Part shown: positions 23,742-32,693 of the stretch, one piece after another
How positions within the stretch are numbered: position 1 is the first letter of the stretch
Layout of the letters: every line of letters begins with the position of its first letter
NCBI GenBank assembly: GCA_037045155.1
Contig: JBAOIG010000005.1
Location: 682,001 to 746,000, forward strand
Direction: 5' to 3'
Source of the DNA: Thermomicrobiales bacterium
GTDB lineage: Bacteria > Chloroflexota > Chloroflexia > Thermomicrobiales > CFX8
Length of the DNA: 64,000 nt
Program-made: the position numbers and the translations under genes
Notes under the pieces: generated by a model
What the model was told of the DNA's origin: nothing
Seen by the model: only the letters and a program-made list of their open reading frames with translations
Database searches by the model: none

Positions 23742-25151
23742 TCCGCGTGGCTCGATCGGTGTGAGCTGACCCGCGTGCGCTTCGATAACCTCGCCGGCAT
23801 CGAGGCAGAGATCCTCGCGGAAACGGCGCGAGACGATCTGCACCCCCATCGGCAAGCCATTCACCGGCGTCGTCGGGACCGCCAGCCCCGGCAGGCCGAG
23901 GACGGGCAGGGTCAGCTGAAACCGCAGCGCGTCGAGCATGAGTGGCGCGCTATCCTCGCCACGAATATCCAGGCCAACCGGCAACGCTACCTGCGTGGAG
24001 GAAGGCATCACGATCAGCGGGTAGGTGTCCAGAAATTCGTTCCAGGCGCGCAACAGAGTGTCACGCTCGGCGAGCGCGTTGAGATAGGTTGGCTGGTCGG
24101 CGATGCCCATCAGCGCGATCCACGACTCAATGAACGTGGCAATACCCGGGTCGCCACTCTCAGCAAGGAACGGACGCAGCGACAGGTTCAGGTCCGGCAA
24201 GCCGATCGGATGCCAGAGATCCGACACGCGCGAAAGGTCGGGCGGAGTGATCTCCTCGACCCGATAACCCGCGGCGCCCAGGTAGCTGCCAGCCTGACGG
24301 ACGGCTGCGACGACTTCCGGGGCGATGACGACGCCCTCGACCTCTGTCACCAGCGCGACTCGGCTTGGGTGAGGCAGTGGCTCGCCAGTCAGTGGGGCGG
24401 GAACCCACCAGGTATCGCGATAATCGGGCGCTGCCATTGCCTCCAACGCTAGCCGGGCATCGCGCACACTGCGCGTCAGCGGGCCCTGAACGGACATTAT
24501 CTGGGAGCTCATCCGCCGCGGCGCGGTGGCGCTCGGGTTGAACGCGGCAACCCGGCCGAGGCTGGGACGGAGGCCGACGACGCCGTTGCAGTAGGCCGGC
24601 CAGCGCACCGAGCCGCCGATGTCGTTGCCCTGTGCGATGACGCCGACGCCGGCGGCGATCGATGATCCAGCGCCGCCACTGGATCCACCACAGGTCATGG
24701 CTGGATTCCACGGATTGAGCGTCAGGCCGTGCAGCGCGTTGTCGGTCATCGCGCGCATCGAGAACGCGGGCGCGTTGGTGCGACCGATGATGACCGCCCC
24801 GGCGCGGCGCAGGTTGGCCACCTGGGCACTGTCTTCGGAGGCGATGAGGTCCTTGAGCGCGGGCACGCCGCTGTCGGTCGGCAGGCCGACCTGGTCGGTG
24901 TTGATCTTTGTCGTGATCGGCAGCCCATGGAGCAGGCCGAGCGGCTCACCAGCCTGTCGAGCGCGGTCGGCGGCATCCGCGTCGGAGAGCGCCTGTTCGT
25001 GCAGAAACGGCGGGACGACGGCGTTGAGCTGGGGATTCACCACGTCGAGTCGTTCGAGGTGCGATGTCACCGCCTCGCGGGCGGAGATACTGCCCGTCTG
25101 AATCAATCTCGCAAGCGCCACCGCATCGAGCCGCCAGAGATCATCCGCCAT
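23724..25151 (-). CDS. Amidase-signature family hydrolase
   Basis: 475 residues from ATG at 25151, preceded by GGAGGACGAT. Amidase signature present: the catalytic lysine in GLPITTKIN and the glycine/serine-rich block TCGGSSGGAGSSIAAG with the cis-serine, followed by the nucleophile in GGSVRWPAYCNG. That last block normally reads G-G-S-[IV]-R-x-P. The rest fits acetamidase/indoleacetamide-type amidases. GatA itself is unlikely because no gatB or gatC adjoins. Natural substrate unknown. Confidence 0.9.
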   Translation of the reverse strand: MADDLWRLDAVALARLIQTGSISAREAVTSHLERLDVVNPQLNAVVPPFLHEQALSDADAADRARQAGEPLGLLHGLPITTKINTDQVGLPTDSGVPALKDLIASEDSAQVANLRRAGAVIIGRTNAPAFSMRAMTDNALHGLTLNPWNPAMTCGGSSGGAGSSIAAGVGVIAQGNDIGGSVRWPAYCNGVVGLRPSLGRVAAFNPSATAPRRMSSQIMSVQGPLTRSVRDARLALEAMAAPDYRDTWWVPAPLTGEPLPHPSRVALVTEVEGVVIAPEVVAAVRQAGSYLGAAGYRVEEITPPDLSRVSDLWHPIGLPDLNLSLRPFLAESGDPGIATFIESWIALMGIADQPTYLNALAERDTLLRAWNEFLDTYPLIVMPSSTQVALPVGLDIRGEDSAPLMLDALRFQLTLPVLGLPGLAVPTTPVNGLPMGVQIVSRRFREDLCLDAGEVIEAHAGQLTPIEPRGSAAGQ

Positions 25152-25274
25152 ATCGTCCTCCATGCCCGGTAGACGTTGTGTCTTCGGACGCAGTCTAGCA
25201 GCCTGTTTCCAGAACAGACGACGACGCTCGCTCGCGATGCGGAGAGAAGCGATCGCGCCAGCAGGGGATAGCAA

Positions 25275-25305
25275 TACCGCCGGCCCCTGTCGGGAGCCGG
25301 CGGTA
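25275..25305 (-). terminator. Hairpin downstream of the response regulator
   Basis: TACCGCCGGC and GCCGGCGGTA are exact complements around an 11-base loop, 30 bases after the response-regulator stop. No strong T-run follows. Confidence 0.6.
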
Positions 25306-25334
25306 ATCAGGCAAGGGGTGAATCGCGCAGGGGA

Positions 25335-26096
25335 TCAGGCTGGAATCGCCTGGACAACCTTCAGCTTGCGCGGCGTCGCGGACAGATCCACCTGGATGCT
25401 GCCCTCAGTGCGGAAGAGGTAGCCGATGCCGCGGACGGTATGGAGATAGCGCGGGCGATCCGGGTCCGGCTCGATCTTGCATCGGATGCGCCGGATATAG
25501 ACATCGACGCGGTTGGTCTCGCCGATGAAGTCGTACCCCCAGATTCGTTCGATGAGACGTTCGCGAGAGATCGCGACCGTCGGGTTGCGCATCAGCACCT
25601 CGAGGATGCGCATCTCCGTCGGGGTCAGGCTGGTCGCGTCGATGGCATCGCTCCGGTAGGAAAGCTCACCGATCGACAGTTCGGCGTCGCCAGCGCGGAC
25701 GATCGTTCCCATCGTCATCAGGTCAGCCCGCCGGACGCGCCGGATGATGCACGCAACCCGCGCGACGAGCTCGAGCGGCTCGAATGGCTTGACGATGTAA
25801 TCCTCGGCGCCCAATGCGAAGCCACGCAGCTTATCGGCGATGCCCCCCCGCGCAGTGACAAAGATACTCGGGCCGGCATAGCGCCTGGCCCGCAGCTCGG
25901 AGAGGAGCGCGAATCCGTCAGTGTCGGGCAGATTGATATCAAGGATGAGCAGACTGGTCTCGCGGGTCAGCACCAGGTCGAATGCGTCTTCTCCGCACAT
26001 CGCGACCGCCACCTCAAAGCCGGCGTCCTCGAGCGCGAAACACATGAGTTTGGCGGTAAGTGAGTCACCATCGACGATCACTACTCGGTCAGCCAT
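25335..26096 (-). CDS. OmpR/PhoB-type response regulator (orphan)
   Basis: 253 residues from ATG at 26096 (GGGAGGGGACG upstream). A receiver domain (1-120) has the phosphoacceptor in LLILDINLPDTDG and the conserved lysine in YIVKPFEP. The acidic pocket reads VDGD where most receivers have two adjacent acids. The winged-helix domain spans ~130-225 (TPTEMRILEVLMRN, RVDVYIRRIRCKIE, TVRGIGYLF) and is followed by a ~25-residue tail. No kinase lies nearby, so the partner is elsewhere. The gene opens a 453-base intergenic region. Confidence 0.92.
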   Translation of the reverse strand: MADRVVIVDGDSLTAKLMCFALEDAGFEVAVAMCGEDAFDLVLTRETSLLILDINLPDTDGFALLSELRARRYAGPSIFVTARGGIADKLRGFALGAEDYIVKPFEPLELVARVACIIRRVRRADLMTMGTIVRAGDAELSIGELSYRSDAIDATSLTPTEMRILEVLMRNPTVAISRERLIERIWGYDFIGETNRVDVYIRRIRCKIEPDPDRPRYLHTVRGIGYLFRTEGSIQVDLSATPRKLKVVQAIPA

Positions 26097-26427
26097 CGTC
26101 CCCTCCCGGGTTCTCGACGTGGCCGGTGGCAAATACAGCAAACCGGCACGATGTTCCCATCGGCCGGTTGCACCACTTGCTCGACGCGGGCGAGGCGCCC
26201 AAATTACAGCCCGCGCGTCAACGCTTCCGAGTTGTGGCGTCTATGAGCGGACGATACAGAACCGTCCATGCTCTGGCTGAGGTGACCCATTCCAGAAATA
26301 TGCGAACACGCGGATCATCGCAGCACTAACATGTCGTAACGTCTCACACATTGGCGTAGAAGTCAAGTTTCCGCGCAGCTCTCCCCGCCCACCTCCGGCA
26401 GCAGTCATCGCGACAGTCGGTTTGATT
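26097..26427. other. Intergenic region upstream of the response regulator, no gene seen
   Basis: It holds the ribosome site and presumed promoter of the response regulator on the minus strand. No convincing frame or repeat was seen. Its right border is the LexA-type promoter at 26428. Confidence 0.4.
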
Positions 26428-26457
26428 TGACGACAACAGAACGCGTGTTCTATTCTG
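26428..26457 (+). promoter_or_regulatory. Promoter with LexA-type palindrome before the 74-residue gene
   Basis: TTGACG (26428) and TATTCT (26452) are 18 bases apart. The palindrome AGAACGCGTGTTCT (26439-26452) fills the spacer and touches the -10 element. A bound repressor would exclude RNA polymerase. Confidence 0.65.
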
Positions 26458-26549
26458 ATGATACGACCTGCGGAACGCGGGCATTGGCCGGACTTAGCCA
26501 GGCGAGGCGCCGCCGAAGCCAGCCTCGGCGTCAGAGAGGAACACAGCCG

Positions 26550-26774
26550 ATGCCCGCCGAGATCGAGCGGATCATTCCAGCGGCCGACGGCCGCACCCAC
26601 CTGATCGTCCAGTGCGGAGAGCAGCGCTGGCATGTCACGCTGAAACCTGTTCTCGACTTCAACAGACGCCCAGCCGGGGTACGTTACTGGCTGCGGCGAG
26701 ACGGGTTGCCGCCCGACTCCGACGAGACGGCGATCGAGGCAGCGCTCCACGACATCGAGCAGATCAGCCGCTGA
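26550..26774 (+). CDS. 74-residue hypothetical protein, possibly SOS-regulated
   Basis: ATG behind AGAGGAAC. Starts MPAEIERIIPAADGRTHLIV; beta-rich first half (CGEQRWHVTLKPVLDF) and acidic helical end (DETAIEAALHDIEQISR). One cysteine, no membrane segment. No family recognised. Its promoter carries a perfect GAACN4GTTC palindrome, which would make it a damage-inducible small protein. A small inhibitor or an adaptor of replication or division are only guesses. Confidence 0.7.
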   Translation: MPAEIERIIPAADGRTHLIVQCGEQRWHVTLKPVLDFNRRPAGVRYWLRRDGLPPDSDETAIEAALHDIEQISR

Positions 26775-26821
26775 AGGACACTGCCGGCGCCTCCGGGTGG
26801 GATATATCGCTCCTGGCCCTG

Positions 26822-27568
26822 TCAGCCACCCTGGCGCCGGTGGCCGACGAGGGCAAGAAACCGCTCGATACGCTCGAAGTCCCAATCAGTCATATCGACC
26901 TGGATCGTCACCGTGATACCCGGCGCGATCGTCATCGGGACGGACAGAGCCTCGGCCGGAGCACGATCGCCGACTGATTGGAGCTCGGGCGCATCGGACG
27001 GCTGGGTCGCGACCACCGCCCGGGACGATGGACGTTCCAGGAACGGACGCAACATCGCGCCAATATCTTCGTCGAGCTCCAGGCGAGTGGTCTGCCCACG
27101 GACACCGCGACGGAAGACGCCGAGGCCGGCCTCGTCTGCCATGCGGAAGAAGAATGTCCGAGCCTCTTCAACACGGTTGCGTGGCTGGCCGAGACGCATA
27201 TCGACCTGCCAGAGGTGCTCGACCCACGGAGCGTCGAGGAGCAGGAACGCCTCGGCGACGGCGCGCTCGAGCGGCGCTCGGTACGGCGAGTAGCCGAGGA
27301 GCGCCTCGACAAGACGCTCGCGCCGCCGGGCGCGGTCGGGCGCGTAGGCGAGCTGCTCGCCGAGCATCGAGAGACGGACGTCACCCGCATCGCTTCGCTC
27401 GATTAACGCGAGTTGTTCGAGGGCATTAAGCGTCTCGCGCAACCCCTCGCCAGCGCCGAAGCGCGTTTCGAGCGCGCTGCGATCGGCGCCCTTTCCCTTG
27501 CAATAGTCGAGGACGTTCTCCATCGCCCGCCAGTCGGTCCGGTACGGCAGGACCACCTCGATCGTCAT
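26822..27568 (-). CDS. Uncharacterised protein with possible N-terminal winged helix
   Basis: 248 residues from ATG at 27568, after a perfect GAGGAGG. Residues 15-65 (MENVLDYCKGKGADRSALE, LNALEQLALIERSD, VRLSMLGEQLAYAP) read like a winged-helix unit followed by a helical domain with conserved aromatic residues (SPYRAPLERAVAEAF). The C-terminal 50 residues (ITVTIQVDMTDWDFERIERFLALV) look like a dimerisation strand-helix. Divergent from the DnaD/DnaA-N-like gene, sharing the GTCAC-rich spacer. Function unknown; a regulator or restriction-linked protein is possible. Confidence 0.6.
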   Translation of the reverse strand: MTIEVVLPYRTDWRAMENVLDYCKGKGADRSALETRFGAGEGLRETLNALEQLALIERSDAGDVRLSMLGEQLAYAPDRARRRERLVEALLGYSPYRAPLERAVAEAFLLLDAPWVEHLWQVDMRLGQPRNRVEEARTFFFRMADEAGLGVFRRGVRGQTTRLELDEDIGAMLRPFLERPSSRAVVATQPSDAPELQSVGDRAPAEALSVPMTIAPGITVTIQVDMTDWDFERIERFLALVGHRRQGG

Positions 27569-27632
27569 CGAACGCCTCCTCGTAGCTCGCGTTGCCCGGA
27601 TCTCGTTCCGACAGCGCCTGTCAAAGCGATCC

Positions 27633-27727
27633 GTCACTCGTCACACGTGACGATATCTGACAGTGATTCCTGTGTCAACCACCCGGAACTTCGCTGAGTC
27701 ACCACTCGTCACTTCCACAATTGTCAC
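27633..27727. promoter_or_regulatory. Cluster of GTCAC motifs between two divergent genes
   Basis: GTCAC at 27633, 27640, 27698, 27708 and 27723, and its complement GTGAC at 27647. The first three are spaced 7 bases apart. The repetition suggests a multi-site operator or iteron-like array bound by a protein of one of the flanking genes. Confidence 0.5.
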
Positions 27728-27771
27728 GCTGGAAAGCAAGCGGTCTGACTACTCACCACGCAGACTCGCAC

Positions 27772-27800
27772 TTGAGTTGATGATAGGATGCTGCTACTCT
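27772..27800 (+). promoter_or_regulatory. Promoter of the DnaD/DnaA-N-like gene
   Basis: TTGAGT (27772) and TACTCT (27795) with 17-base spacing, about 50 bases upstream of the ATG. The GTCAC cluster lies immediately upstream. Confidence 0.5.
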
Positions 27801-27852
27801 ATGGTCGAACCGTTCGATCAGCCCTGTTACCCCAGTGGCGTGGGAGGCAGCT

Positions 27853-30195
27853 ATGTCCGAGCCAGCAGCCGAACAACCCGATCGGCAAACCCCGGCCGGG
27901 TTGCGGCGTGGGCGCGAACAGCCATCTGCCGAGTCGCGAGTGACCGGAGCCAACGACGAGCAGTCTGATGCCAGAGAAGCGAGTGAGATCGATGCCGGAC
28001 AGTCGGGGGTCGATGCTCGACGACGCGGATGGTTCTGGCACTGGAATACGATCGTCACACAGTACTCGCCCCTGATCGGCCTGAAGGGGATCGGACTGCT
28101 CAACTCGTACACCGTCTGGACCGACCGGCGCGAAGAATCACCCCGTCGCGGCTATGCATTCCCGAGTCAACAGGCCGAGGCGGACTTCTACGGCGAGGAT
28201 CGCGCGGAGCTGATCACGATCAACAAGATCCTGGTGGCCCTCGATCTGATCGAGATCCGCAAGGAGATGATCCTGCGAATCGACGAGCGAGGACGGCGCT
28301 GGCGCGTGCCGCATAACCTGTATCGCGTGAAAGATCACGGCGAACACGTGACGCTCCGTGCTATGGATGTCATTGCCGTGGCAAATGTCGCGGCGCGCGA
28401 CGACGCTGTCTACCGTTACGTCCGGCGTGTCTTCTCTCCCCGGTTCGATCCAATCGACCGCGACAACGTCTGGCACGAGATCCTCACCGAGGTCGCCGGA
28501 GATCCACTCTGGCAGGCGCTACGCGAGCGAACGCGTGAGCTGGAGGAACGAGCGAGCGCCAGAAGTCGGGCCGGCCACCGGAAGCGCGCCGACACAAAGA
28601 CGAAAACGGTTTCGGAAACCACCGGGCTAACCAGCGGTCAGGAACATCACGATGTGTTGCCCAGTACCCAACAGTCGACGCTGGAACACGGGACAACAGC
28701 AACCTCGGTTGTTCAGAGCAACGATGGTCAGATGGGTCACGCAGTAGTCGTTGTTGATAACACCAACAACGGTTCGAGCAGCAACGTTGGGCAGAGCAAC
28801 AACGGTTTATCCATGCTCGACCCAACCACCGTTGATCGAGCCACCAATGGTTTGCCAACCGCTGTTGCACCCGGCAACACAACGTATCACCAACACCAGA
28901 TCACTACGACAACCACCACAACGACACCTCGTGCGGGAGATCCGCCGGGGCTGCGGGCGTCTCCGCTGGTCGATCCAGTCGGAGATCAGGCAGACGACGC
29001 ATCGGTCATACGGGATTCGAGCGGCAGCCGCGTTGGCGCGGAGGATGATGATCAGGAGGGATTGGCAGTTGGCGGGACAGGGAGCGCGCGCAAGACGCAT
29101 ATTGGGGACGGTGATCCGGCGGAAGCCCAACGGGGATTCTCATCCGACGGCGACCCCGGCGGAGGCAAGGGAGTTGGCTCGTCGCCGGCCGAGCGGGGTC
29201 TGGATCGCGCCGACGACAAGCGAGCCAGCGGGCCTCTGGTCGATCCGGGTCCATTGGTCGTTTCCATCTTCGAGGCCGCTAACGACCGGCGGGCCACCCC
29301 GCTCGAGCGCATCCTCCTGGGCGAGCTTGAGCGCGATGCCGATCCTCCAGCTCGTGCCGCCGGATCGACCGGCGGCGATTGGGTCGTCGCCGCGTTGCGC
29401 GAGGCGGTCGCGTCCGGCTCGGCGTTCGTCGCGCCAAAGCGCATCCGCGAGATCGTCCAGCGCTGGGCAGCGGACAGAGAAGGACCACGTGGCGCGGGCA
29501 ATCCGGGCGTTCCAGCGTTGGCAGGCGCGTCAGGGATAGCAGATCAGTCCAGAAGCACAACGTCGCCTCCGAGCGACGTGCGGCTGCCCGGTGGCGCGCG
29601 GGGGAGTCGCACGTGGGCGATAGTCCTCGACGACCTCGCTGCCGCGCTATCCCCTGACACCTTCAACCTGCTGCTGGATGGCAGCGCCGTTCGTCGTTAC
29701 TGGCGCGGGACGGTCGAGATCGAGATCGGCTCACAGTTGGCTGCCGACAAGCTCTCGACCGAATATCGGTCGCTCGTCGAGAGGCTACTGAATGCGCGGC
29801 TATCGCAGCCCGTCATCGTCTCCTTCCATGTTGCCGAACCGGACGTGGCGTCTATGCCGCCATCGCTCCCGCCGGACGAGACGAAGCTCGCCGTCTCACG
29901 AGCCGATGTCGATCTCGGCCGGCAAGTCTGGCACGCGGTGCTGGCCGATCTGTCGGCCGGCCTTGCGGCAGGCGACGCCGAGCGGCTGTCCGGCGTCGTG
30001 CCGCTCGGGCAGGACGCCGGGGGTCTGATGTTGCTCGCTTCTCCGTCGCCAGTTGCCCGGCGCTTGCTCGACGGGCGCTACCGATCCGAGGTCGAGCGCT
30101 CGCTCTCGACGATCCTTGGCTCCGCCGTCCGCATCCGTCTCGTCGGGCGCGACGAGTGGTCGGTGTCTGACGACCCGGGGGCAATATCAGCGTAG
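27853..30195 (+). CDS. Large replication-type protein with DnaD-like and tandem DnaA-N-like regions
   Basis: 780 residues from ATG at 27853 (GGGAGGCAG). Residues ~55-165 (FWHWNTIVTQYSPLIGLKG, INKILVALDLIEIRKEM) look like the winged helix of replication initiators. Residues ~230-440 are a low-complexity linker with Asn/Gly runs and eight consecutive Thr. At ~490-540 the block WVVAALREAVASGSAFVAP and KRIREIVQRW resembles the DnaD/DnaB_2 domain. Two units (RTWAIVLDDLAAALSPDTFN and VWHAVLADLSAGLAAGDAERL) resemble DnaA domain I. Such proteins may load helicase or regulate initiation. Assignments are by eye. Confidence 0.7.
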   Translation: MSEPAAEQPDRQTPAGLRRGREQPSAESRVTGANDEQSDAREASEIDAGQSGVDARRRGWFWHWNTIVTQYSPLIGLKGIGLLNSYTVWTDRREESPRRGYAFPSQQAEADFYGEDRAELITINKILVALDLIEIRKEMILRIDERGRRWRVPHNLYRVKDHGEHVTLRAMDVIAVANVAARDDAVYRYVRRVFSPRFDPIDRDNVWHEILTEVAGDPLWQALRERTRELEERASARSRAGHRKRADTKTKTVSETTGLTSGQEHHDVLPSTQQSTLEHGTTATSVVQSNDGQMGHAVVVVDNTNNGSSSNVGQSNNGLSMLDPTTVDRATNGLPTAVAPGNTTYHQHQITTTTTTTTPRAGDPPGLRASPLVDPVGDQADDASVIRDSSGSRVGAEDDDQEGLAVGGTGSARKTHIGDGDPAEAQRGFSSDGDPGGGKGVGSSPAERGLDRADDKRASGPLVDPGPLVVSIFEAANDRRATPLERILLGELERDADPPARAAGSTGGDWVVAALREAVASGSAFVAPKRIREIVQRWAADREGPRGAGNPGVPALAGASGIADQSRSTTSPPSDVRLPGGARGSRTWAIVLDDLAAALSPDTFNLLLDGSAVRRYWRGTVEIEIGSQLAADKLSTEYRSLVERLLNARLSQPVIVSFHVAEPDVASMPPSLPPDETKLAVSRADVDLGRQVWHAVLADLSAGLAAGDAERLSGVVPLGQDAGGLMLLASPSPVARRLLDGRYRSEVERSLSTILGSAVRIRLVGRDEWSVSDDPGAISA
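28683..28870. repeat. AACAACGGTT-type repeats inside the linker of the replication-type gene
   Basis: The segments CAACAACGGTT, CAACGTTG, CAACAACGGTT, CCACCGTTG, CAATGGTTTG and GGTTGTT recur in both orientations over ~190 bases. Base composition is markedly less GC-rich than the flanks. They encode the Asn/Gly-rich linker. They may be mere low-complexity coding or DNA sites for the protein itself. Confidence 0.5.
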
Positions 30196-30337
30196 GCAGC
30201 CCGGTCCCGGTCTGTCGTCAGTCCCGGCTCATCCATTACACATATCCCATCAGTTAACAGGGGTTCCAGCACTGCCAGCGGCTGCGCCGGCGTCGTCATT
30301 CGCGTCGGGTATCTGGGCGGCGGCTGCGCGTCTTGGG

Positions 30338-31582
30338 CTAGCCGGCCGGCCGCGTCGTCTCGTCACTGAAATCAGCGTCGCGGACGACGTGCGCGACCCA
30401 GGCGCCGACAGCGAGCATCAGAAACCCGCTCGTCAGGAAGACGTAGCGGATGTCGAGGCTGGCAGCCAGTGAGGCGCCGCCGATCGGGCCGACGAATCCG
30501 CCGAGCGATGTTGCCGCCGCGGTAAAGCCGAAGACGGCCCCGCGTCGCTCGGCCGGCGTCAGGTGGGCGACGATCGCATTCGCCGTCGGCATCACCCCTC
30601 CGGCGGCTATGCCAAACAGCCCTTGCAGGACGATCAGCTGGGTAACGCTGCTGGCGAATGCCTGCGGCAGGTAGAGCAGCCCGACTCCGATCGCGCAGGT
30701 GATGAGGACCGGGCGTTGACCGATCCGATCGGCCAGCCGGCCGAGGGTGATTGATGCTACGGCGCTGGTCAGCCCGGCGATGCCGAGAGTCAGGCCAGCG
30801 AGGGTCGCCACGGCTGCGGTCGAATGAGCAAGCTGCTCGACATAAAGGGGCATAATCGGCTGGATCGCACTGGATGCTACCCGTAGCGCTACCATCACAG
30901 CGACCATTGCCAGCATCATGCTCGACAGCAGCAGCGCCCGCAGTCGCTGGCCCGATTGCTCGTCGATCGAGCCTCGCGCCGGCCGCGTAAACTGTTCGCG
31001 AACCTGGGTAAGAACGATCACCCCACCGATGAAGAGCATCGCGCCGGCGACGACGAACGTTGGGCGATAGCCGATCTGGTCGGCCAGGATGCCGCCGAAG
31101 AGCGGTCCAACCGATGCTCCGGAGAAGACCGCCATCTGCATCATTCCCAGCCCGAACCCCATCTGCTCGCGCGGGGTTGTCGCGGCGACCAGTGTCGTAG
31201 ACGCGGTGACGGTGCCGGTGAAGCCGCCCTCGAAGAAGCGCAGGATCAGCAGGTGCCAGGGGCTGGTCGCCAGGCTCATCAGTCCGATCGTCAGCGAGCC
31301 GGCAAGCATCGCCCGGACCACCATCGGCTTGCGCCCGAAGCGGTCGGCCGCGATGCCCCAGAGCGGCGCCGAGATGGCCATGACTGCCGCGCCGCCGGCG
31401 TTGATTACGCCGGCCCACAGCGCCTGGCTGGCAAATGAGTCTGCGCCAAGATCCTTGATATAGAAGGGGAGAAAGGGAGTCCGCAGGCTGAAGCCAATGA
31501 TCGTCAGCATCTGGGCGATCCAGAGCGCGTAGAGATTGCGCCGCCATGAGATCGCTCGCTGTGGTTGCTTGTCGTCCGTCAT
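30338..31582 (-). CDS. MFS multidrug efflux transporter (12 TM, TetA/NorA-like)
   Basis: 414 residues, about 12 helices. Motif A GIAADRFGRKPMV lies after helix 2 and is echoed in the second half by LGRLADRIGQRP. The helix-5 stretch GASVGPLFGGILADQIG is the antiporter motif C of drug exporters. Basic N-terminus (ISWRRNLYALWIAQ). Stand-alone, convergent with the DnaA-N-like gene, without a recognisable adjacent regulator. Confidence 0.9.
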   Translation of the reverse strand: MTDDKQPQRAISWRRNLYALWIAQMLTIIGFSLRTPFLPFYIKDLGADSFASQALWAGVINAGGAAVMAISAPLWGIAADRFGRKPMVVRAMLAGSLTIGLMSLATSPWHLLILRFFEGGFTGTVTASTTLVAATTPREQMGFGLGMMQMAVFSGASVGPLFGGILADQIGYRPTFVVAGAMLFIGGVIVLTQVREQFTRPARGSIDEQSGQRLRALLLSSMMLAMVAVMVALRVASSAIQPIMPLYVEQLAHSTAAVATLAGLTLGIAGLTSAVASITLGRLADRIGQRPVLITCAIGVGLLYLPQAFASSVTQLIVLQGLFGIAAGGVMPTANAIVAHLTPAERRGAVFGFTAAATSLGGFVGPIGGASLAASLDIRYVFLTSGFLMLAVGAWVAHVVRDADFSDETTRPAG

Positions 31583-31841
31583 CGTCCCACCGTGGCCGGC
31601 GAGCCGTCCCCCGGGGGCGCTCGTCGCCAGCGCGTGTCGTGTCTGATAGACCGGTGGCTGCGCCGGGACATCATCGACCGGGCGACCCGCGCTGGGACCG
31701 AGAGAGCATCGTTGCCGCCCCGGGCATCATCCAGCGGTCGGCGGGATCGCGCGCGCCCGAACAGTGGCCGCTGTTCCGGGCGGGAGCACTCTTCCCCCTT
31801 TGCCACGGCTGAGTGTAGTGCAGGAACGAGGTTGTGGATAG

Positions 31842-32585
31842 TCAGGAATGAGAGGTCAGGGACATGGTCAATTCGCCATCACCGAGCGTCACTCCGACGA
31901 CGTGATATCCCGCCGACATCAGCGCTGCGGCGAGCTCGCGATTGATCGACTGCTCCAGCTCGCCGCTGGGCAGCGCGTAGGAGAGCGGTCCGCTGAGCTG
32001 GCCGCCCTGAAGGGCGATCGCGCCATCCTGTTGGGCGATCGTCGCTCGGTAGGCGCCGTTAACGCCATAGGCCGAGAGATTCACCAGCAGACCATCCGGA
32101 CTGATATGGACCTGGACGTGATCGATCGGGCCAAGCGCCCCGTTCGCGTTGATTCGGTCAGTGATCTCCTGTTCGGTGATCGTGACCTCGCCGGTCGTTG
32201 CTCCGCCAAGATCGGCTGCAATCCTGTCCTGGAAAGCGGCGCGGACGCCATCGCGGACGCCGTCGGCCACCAGATTGTCGATTCGTGGCTGGATGAATTG
32301 AGTCAGGAGTAGCCAGCCGAGTATGCCGACCAGCGCGACGCCTATCAGCAGCGTCAAAAAGCAGCCACCCACGCCACGGCGGCGGGTTGGAGGGGCAGGA
32401 GTATCGAACGGCGTTGCTGTTGTCCCGGGCATCGCGGCCGGTGTCGACTGAGAGCGCCGGCCGCCGCCGTGCCAGGCACGCCGCTCGGCGGCAGCGCGGG
32501 TGAATGGCCGGCCACAGGACGCGCACTGCGCGACGCCGATCTCGTTGCGGTAACCACATTGGGGGCAGATCATCCGAACGACCAT
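31842..32585 (-). CDS. Zinc-ribbon membrane-anchored protein of unknown function
   Basis: 247 residues. An N-terminal zinc ribbon (ICPQCGYRN ... QCASCGRPF) is followed by a Pro/Thr-rich linker and one membrane helix (residues ~73-95, GGCFLTLLIGVALVGILGWL). The ~150-residue exported part contains alternating strands and GAYRATIAQQDGAIALQGG. The zinc ribbon would be cytosolic. An internal ATG at 32573 is an alternative start. No family function known. Confidence 0.75.
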   Translation of the reverse strand: MVVRMICPQCGYRNEIGVAQCASCGRPFTRAAAERRAWHGGGRRSQSTPAAMPGTTATPFDTPAPPTRRRGVGGCFLTLLIGVALVGILGWLLLTQFIQPRIDNLVADGVRDGVRAAFQDRIAADLGGATTGEVTITEQEITDRINANGALGPIDHVQVHISPDGLLVNLSAYGVNGAYRATIAQQDGAIALQGGQLSGPLSYALPSGELEQSINRELAAALMSAGYHVVGVTLGDGELTMSLTSHS

Positions 32586-32693
32586 TCACGGCCACCAGCG
32601 CGTGCCGTCACGTCGCCGCCAACCGCTGAGAGCTGGGAGTCTACTGCCCGGGTGTAGCAGGCGGATACATCCGCACAGCCGGTCGGCGTCGTG

